The notes under the pieces were generated by a model, which had not been told where the DNA came from, made no database searches, and worked only from the letters and a program-made list of their open reading frames with translations. Positions 59,980-64,000 of a stretch of DNA of 64,000 nucleotides are shown here, piece after piece. The stretch is from Streptomyces cyaneochromogenes (GTDB lineage: Bacteria > Actinomycetota > Actinomycetes > Streptomycetales > Streptomycetaceae), in assembly GCF_003963535.1 (NCBI RefSeq), contig NZ_CP034539.1:7440001-7504000 (forward strand), in the 5' to 3' direction. How positions within the stretch are numbered: the first letter of the stretch is position 1; each line of letters starts with the position of its first letter. Made by a program: the position numbers and the translations under genes.

Positions 59980-62139
59980 ATGGACGTTCTGGAGCTGCGC
60001 GCTGAAGCCGATGCCATCCTCGCCGAGCTCGTCGGTGCCCCCGGTGGGTCGGCGCGGCTGCGGGAGGATCAGTGGCAGGCGGTGGCGGCCCTGGTGGAGG
60101 AGCGTCGGCGCGCCCTGGTGGTGCAGCGCACCGGCTGGGGAAAGTCGGCGGTGTACTTCGTGGCCACCGCCCTGCTGCGCCGACGTGGCTCCGGGCCCAC
60201 CGTGATCGTCTCGCCGTTGCTGGCGCTGATGCGCAACCAGGTCGAGGCGGCCGCGCGGGCGGGTATCCGGGCGCACACGATCAACTCGGCCAATCCGGAG
60301 GAGTGGGAGGCCATCCACGAGGAGGTGGAGCGGGGAGAGACCGATGTTCTCCTCGTGAGCCCGGAACGCCTCAATGCCGTGGATTTCCGCGAGCAGGTGC
60401 TGCCCAAGCTGGCTGCCACGACCGGACTGCTGGTCGTCGACGAGGCGCACTGCATCTCCGACTGGGGCCACGACTTCCGCCCGGACTACCGGCGGCTGCG
60501 CGCGATGCTCGCCGAGCTGCCCGCCGGTGTGCCGGTCCTGGCCACCACCGCGACCGCCAACGCGCGCGTCACCGCGGATGTGGCCGAGCAGCTGGGCACC
60601 GGCGGCGGCGAGGCCTTGGTGCTGCGCGGCCCGCTGGACAGGGAGAGCCTGCGGCTCGGAGTGGTCCGGCTGCCGGACGCCGCGCATCGCCTGGGCTGGC
60701 TCGCCGAGCACCTGGACGACCTGCAGGGCTCCGGGATCGTCTACGCCCTCACGGTGGCCGCGGCCGAGGAAGCCACCGCCTTCCTGCGGCAGCGTGGCTT
60801 CCGGGTGGCCTCCTACACGGGGCGCACCGAGAACGCCGACCGACTGCAGGCAGAAGCCGACCTGCAGCAGAACCGCGTCAAGGCGCTGATCGCGACCTCG
60901 GCGCTGGGCATGGGCTTCGACAAACCGGACCTGGGCTTCGTGGTCCACCTCGGTTCGCCGTCCTCGCCGATCGCTTACTACCAGCAGGTGGGGCGCGCGG
61001 GGCGCGGCGTGGAGCACGCCGATGTGCTGCTGCTGCCGGGCAAGGAGGACGAGGCCATCTGGCGCTACTTCGCCGATACGGCCTTCCCGCCCGAGGCGCG
61101 GGTGCGCGAGACTCTGTCGGCTCTCGCCGGTGCGGGACGGCCGCTGTCCGTGCCGGCCCTGGAAGCCGTCGTCGACCTCCGGCGCACCCGGCTGGAGACC
61201 ATGCTCAAGGTGCTGGACGTGGACGGAGCCGTCAAACGTGTGAAGGGCGGCTGGATCTCCACGGGAGAGCAGTGGGTCTACGACTCCGAGCGGTACGCCT
61301 GGGTCGCCCGGCAGCGGGCGGCCGAGCAGCAGGCCATGCGTGACTACGTGAGCACGACCCAGTGCCGGATGGAGTTCCTGCGCCGTCAACTGGACGACGA
61401 GGGGGCGGTACCGTGCGGACGTTGCGACAACTGCGCCGGCCCTTGGGTCGATTCCGACGTCTCGGCGGAGACGCTGACGGGAGCGGTGAAGGAACTGGAC
61501 CGCCCGGGCGTGGAGATCGAGCCGCGCCGCATGTGGCCGACGGGGATGCCCGCGCTGGGTATCGACCTCAAGGGGCGCATCGCGGCCAAGGAGCAGTGCT
61601 CCACCGGACGTGCCCTGGGGCGGCTGTCGGACATCGGCTGGGGCAACCGGCTGCGCCCGCTGCTGGCCGAGAACGCCCCCGACGGTCCGGTACCTGACGA
61701 TGTCCTGCAGGCCGCGGTGGCGGTCCTCGCCGACTGGGCGCGCTCCCCGGGTGGCTGGGCGCGCGACGTCCCGGACGCCTCTGCCCGGCCGGTGGGAGTG
61801 GTCGCCGTACCGTCCGTGACCCGCCCGCAGTTGGTCGGCTCCCTCGCGGAGGGAATCGCGTCCGTCGGCCGGCTCCCGTTCCTCGGCACCCTGACGTACG
61901 GCGGGCAGGGCGGCGCACATGCGGCGCGCCGCAGCAACTCCGCCCAGCGGCTCAGAGGTCTGTTCGGCGCGTTCACCGTTTCCGAGGAACTGGCCGGTGC
62001 GCTGGCTCGATCTCCCGGCCCCGTCCTGCTGGTCGACGACTGCACCGACTCCGGCTGGACCCTCGCGGTCGCTGCCCGGCTGCTACGCCAGGCAGGCGCT
62101 GAGCAGGTTCTCCCGCTGGTCCTCGCGGCTTCGGGCTGA
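59980..62139 (+). CDS. recQ: RecQ-family DNA helicase with C-terminal phosphoribosyltransferase-like domain
   Basis: This 3'-5' helicase has motif I QRTGWGKSAVYF (about 49-60), DEAH-box VVDEAHCISDWGHDFRPDYRRL, motif IV/V SALGMGFDKPDLGFVVH and motif VI YYQQVGRAGRG. A zinc-binding segment is CRMEFLRRQLDDEGAVPCGRCDNC. The last ~170 residues differ from RecQ HRDC/WH and end with VLLVDDCTDSGWTLAVAARLLRQAGAEQVLPLVL, the PRPP-binding signature of type I phosphoribosyltransferases. It has 719 residues. ATG 59980 begins MDVLELRAEADAILAEL. This fusion type occurs in actinobacteria; the job of the PRT domain is unknown. Confidence 0.92.
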   Translation: MDVLELRAEADAILAELVGAPGGSARLREDQWQAVAALVEERRRALVVQRTGWGKSAVYFVATALLRRRGSGPTVIVSPLLALMRNQVEAAARAGIRAHTINSANPEEWEAIHEEVERGETDVLLVSPERLNAVDFREQVLPKLAATTGLLVVDEAHCISDWGHDFRPDYRRLRAMLAELPAGVPVLATTATANARVTADVAEQLGTGGGEALVLRGPLDRESLRLGVVRLPDAAHRLGWLAEHLDDLQGSGIVYALTVAAAEEATAFLRQRGFRVASYTGRTENADRLQAEADLQQNRVKALIATSALGMGFDKPDLGFVVHLGSPSSPIAYYQQVGRAGRGVEHADVLLLPGKEDEAIWRYFADTAFPPEARVRETLSALAGAGRPLSVPALEAVVDLRRTRLETMLKVLDVDGAVKRVKGGWISTGEQWVYDSERYAWVARQRAAEQQAMRDYVSTTQCRMEFLRRQLDDEGAVPCGRCDNCAGPWVDSDVSAETLTGAVKELDRPGVEIEPRRMWPTGMPALGIDLKGRIAAKEQCSTGRALGRLSDIGWGNRLRPLLAENAPDGPVPDDVLQAAVAVLADWARSPGGWARDVPDASARPVGVVAVPSVTRPQLVGSLAEGIASVGRLPFLGTLTYGGQGGAHAARRSNSAQRLRGLFGAFTVSEELAGALARSPGPVLLVDDCTDSGWTLAVAARLLRQAGAEQVLPLVLAASG

Positions 62140-62294
62140 TCCTGGGGGCGGCCACGGGGAGGTGCCGGGTCTGAAGCCGTCGGGGAGATGTGCGAGCGGC
62201 AGGAGTCGATCTCTAGGCCTGACCGACATCGTGGCATGCCTCCTGTGGGCCCAGCGACGCCGTGGGCAGGGGGTTGTCGTGTCCCTGGTCGGAC

Positions 62295-62303
62295 TTATCC
62301 ACA
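62295..62303 (+). promoter_or_regulatory. DnaA-box-like nonamer upstream of the DUF4192 gene
   Basis: TTATCCACA lies 41 nt before the start codon at 62344 and extends to the 13-mer TTATCCACAGGCC, identical to one in the recA leader (364-376). A regulatory meaning is inferred from position only. Confidence 0.35.
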
Positions 62304-62343
62304 GGCCAAACCGGAGCCTTGCGATCCGCGAGATCGTCTTCGC

Positions 62344-64000
62344 ATGACGAATCACAGCGAAGCGACTGGATCTCCCGACGACAGTGCAGGCGAGTGCATC
62401 GCAGGCAACGACGGCGTAGGCAGCGCACAGCATCGCCGCCCTGGGGCAACCGAGTCGAATGGCGTGCACGAGGTATGCGAGGCGGCTGAGGTATCCAAGG
62501 CGATTGAGGCATCCCAGACGCCTGAGGCCTCTGAGGCGCACGGTGTGCGGGGTGGGCACGACGAGCACCGAGGGCGCTCGCAGGAAGCGGATCAACTCGA
62601 CTGCACGTCGTACGACGGCCAGCTGGCCGAGCACCAGGTCACCCTGCGCACCCCGGCCGAACTGGCCGACGCGCTGCCGTATCTCCTCGGGTACCGCCCG
62701 GAGGACAGCATCGTGCTCGTGGCCCTGCATGACAGGGATGGGCGTGGTCGGTTCGGCGGCCGTGCGCGGCTCGGCATTCCCGCGAGCGCGGACGACTGGG
62801 AGTCCGCCGCCAGGCAGTTGGCCGACGGACTGGTGAGGGGCAGCGAGCGCAAGGGAGCCCGGCCCGAGCAGATGGTCGCCTTCCTCTGCCAGGAACCGGT
62901 GAAGGGGGAGACGGGCCGTCAGGTCATGGAGCGGCTGCGACCACTGGCGCAGAGGATGCGTGTCGCATGCGGCAGCTTGGACGTGCCGGTGATCGAGGCC
63001 CTGTGCATCTCGGACGGCTGCTTCTGGTCCTACTGCTGCGACAGGGAGGAGTGCTGTCCGCGTGAGGGTCGGCCGATGGGCCTGCCGGGTACGTCCGTGC
63101 TGGCCGCAGCGGCCACGTACGCCGGGGTTCAGGTGCGCGGCACGCTGCGCGAGTTGCGGGCCAGGCTGCTGCCCTGGGAGACAGCCGCCGCCCTGGAGCA
63201 GGAAATCGCCCTGGACACGGCAGGGATGACGTTGGTCCCCAGCATCCTCGACGAAGCGACACGCACGGGCGTGGCAGAGGAGACGCTGCGGCTGGCCGAA
63301 CGGCTCATGACCCGGTTCGCCGCAGCACCCCTGATGTCCGGGACGCTCACCGCTGATCTCCGCGACGACGAACTGCTCGGACACGAAGAGGCCGCGAGGC
63401 TCATTCTCGGCTTGCAGGACCGCGCGACCCGCGACCGGGCGGCCGAGTGGATGGAGGGCGACGAGGCCGCTCCCGCCCTCCGGCTCTGGCGAGCGCTGGC
63501 TCGTCGCTGCGTCGGACCGTACCGCGAGCACGCGGCGGCGCCCCTCACTCTCGCCGGCTGGGTCGCCTGGTCCAGCGGCGACGACCTGGAGGCCCGAGAA
63601 GCCCTTGCCATGGCACTCGGCGCCGACTCCGACTACCTCTTCGCCCGTCTCCTGCACCAGGCCTGCAACGAGGGTTTGGACCCCGAGTCGATCCGCCGCT
63701 GCCTGCGCGCGGAGCGTTCGGGCCGCGAGCAGCTGGACGCCGGGCGGCTCGAGAAGCCGGAGGGCGGTGTCGCACAGCCGGTACCGGGTGAGGCGGTGGG
63801 CACCGGGCCGATGTCTGACGCGGGTGTCCGTCGCCGGGCTCGGCACCCTGCGGGTTCGGCGGGCAGCCTGCCTCGCTCTGCAACGGCTGCCGGGCGGGAT
63901 CGGGTTACCCGCGCCCCGCGCTCTCGTACCTCGGCGGGTGCGCGCCTGGATGCCTCGCGCCCGGGCAGCACGGCGTCGCGCGCACCGAAGAATACGGCTC
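62344..64000 (+). CDS. DUF4192 domain protein, 3' end outside the window
   Basis: The frame is open from ATG 62344 to the last base, so the gene is truncated by the window. A Ser/Glu/Ala-rich N-terminus (1-95) precedes the DUF4192 hallmark VTLRTPAELADALPYLLGYRPEDSIVLVALHDRDGRGRFGGRARL. A Cys-rich stretch SDGCFWSYCCDREECCPREGRP (about 222-243) is typical of the family. The region after about residue 460 is Arg/Ala-rich. DUF4192 proteins are an actinobacterial family of unknown function. The neighbour is recQ. Confidence 0.85.
   Translation, partial: MTNHSEATGSPDDSAGECIAGNDGVGSAQHRRPGATESNGVHEVCEAAEVSKAIEASQTPEASEAHGVRGGHDEHRGRSQEADQLDCTSYDGQLAEHQVTLRTPAELADALPYLLGYRPEDSIVLVALHDRDGRGRFGGRARLGIPASADDWESAARQLADGLVRGSERKGARPEQMVAFLCQEPVKGETGRQVMERLRPLAQRMRVACGSLDVPVIEALCISDGCFWSYCCDREECCPREGRPMGLPGTSVLAAAATYAGVQVRGTLRELRARLLPWETAAALEQEIALDTAGMTLVPSILDEATRTGVAEETLRLAERLMTRFAAAPLMSGTLTADLRDDELLGHEEAARLILGLQDRATRDRAAEWMEGDEAAPALRLWRALARRCVGPYREHAAAPLTLAGWVAWSSGDDLEAREALAMALGADSDYLFARLLHQACNEGLDPESIRRCLRAERSGREQLDAGRLEKPEGGVAQPVPGEAVGTGPMSDAGVRRRARHPAGSAGSLPRSATAAGRDRVTRAPRSRTSAGARLDASRPGSTASRAPKNTA

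Noticed and set aside
1..64000. CRISPR array, tRNA/rRNA genes or prophage
   Set aside because: No regularly spaced direct repeats of CRISPR type, no cloverleaf-like segment and no phage structural or integrase genes were seen.

Overview
The window is a contiguous stretch of a high-G+C actinobacterial chromosome, almost certainly Streptomyces. Third-codon positions are strongly G/C, GTG starts are common, and the gene order recA-recX / cysteine dioxygenase / gluABCD / two-component system / miaB / miaA / dapF / second RelA-SpoT homologue / hflX / siderophore genes / dinG-lexA-nrdR-nrdJ / rnhB / recQ is, from memory, that of the S. coelicolor SCO5769-SCO5816 region. No rRNA, tRNA, prophage or CRISPR array was seen. 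The only mobile element recognised is one TnpB (IS200/IS605-superfamily) unit.

Layout. 0-2.6 kb: recA and recX behind a LexA-box promoter. 3.0-4.4 kb: rhodanese and cysteine dioxygenase on the minus strand, preceded by a 15-residue Cys-containing leader peptide. 4.5-6.0 kb: TnpB element with a 3' omega-RNA-like end. 6.0-7.6 kb: FAD monooxygenase. 7.8-11.2 kb: gluABCD glutamate ABC importer. 11.5-15.2 kb: OmpR/histidine-kinase pair, TAXI binding protein, MazG-like protein. 15.4-21.9 kb: a conservon operon cvnA-cvnB-cvnC-cvnD-CYP157-CYP154-enoyl-CoA hydratase, in which CvnB is a tandem fusion of two roadblock domains. 22.4-29.1 kb: SDR, miaB, LigB-like protein, antitoxin-like protein, miaA, dapF. 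29.4-35.3 kb: RSH protein, M1-type peptidase with a lysine-rich tail, hflX. 35.4-38.1 kb: two paralogous trypsin-like lipoproteins. 38.4-43.6 kb: a compact NRPS-independent siderophore set (aminotransferase, IucA/IucC synthetase with an 18-bp repeat tract, N-acetyltransferase). 43.9-51.1 kb: dinG, lexA, nrdR, nrdJ. 51.3-54.2 kb: TerD-like protein, DUF4937-like protein, histidine phosphatase, ADP-ribosylglycohydrolase. 54.6-57.0 kb: EmrB-type MFS exporter divergent from its TetR regulator, with two operators between. 57.1-64.0 kb: rnhB, two unrecognised proteins, RecQ fused to a phosphoribosyltransferase-like domain, and a DUF4192 protein running off the end.

How the genes work together. Much of the window is DNA maintenance: recA, recX, lexA, dinG, recQ, rnhB, and the nrdRJ dNTP-supply pair with two NrdR boxes. 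LexA boxes are visible at recA and lexA, and one symmetric copy lies upstream of tnpB. tRNA modification (miaB, miaA), ribosome rescue (hflX) and stringent response (RSH) form a second theme. The accessory modules are the conservon with two P450s, the siderophore set, the TnpB element and the MFS/TetR pair. Convergent gene pairs are usually separated by strong hairpins.
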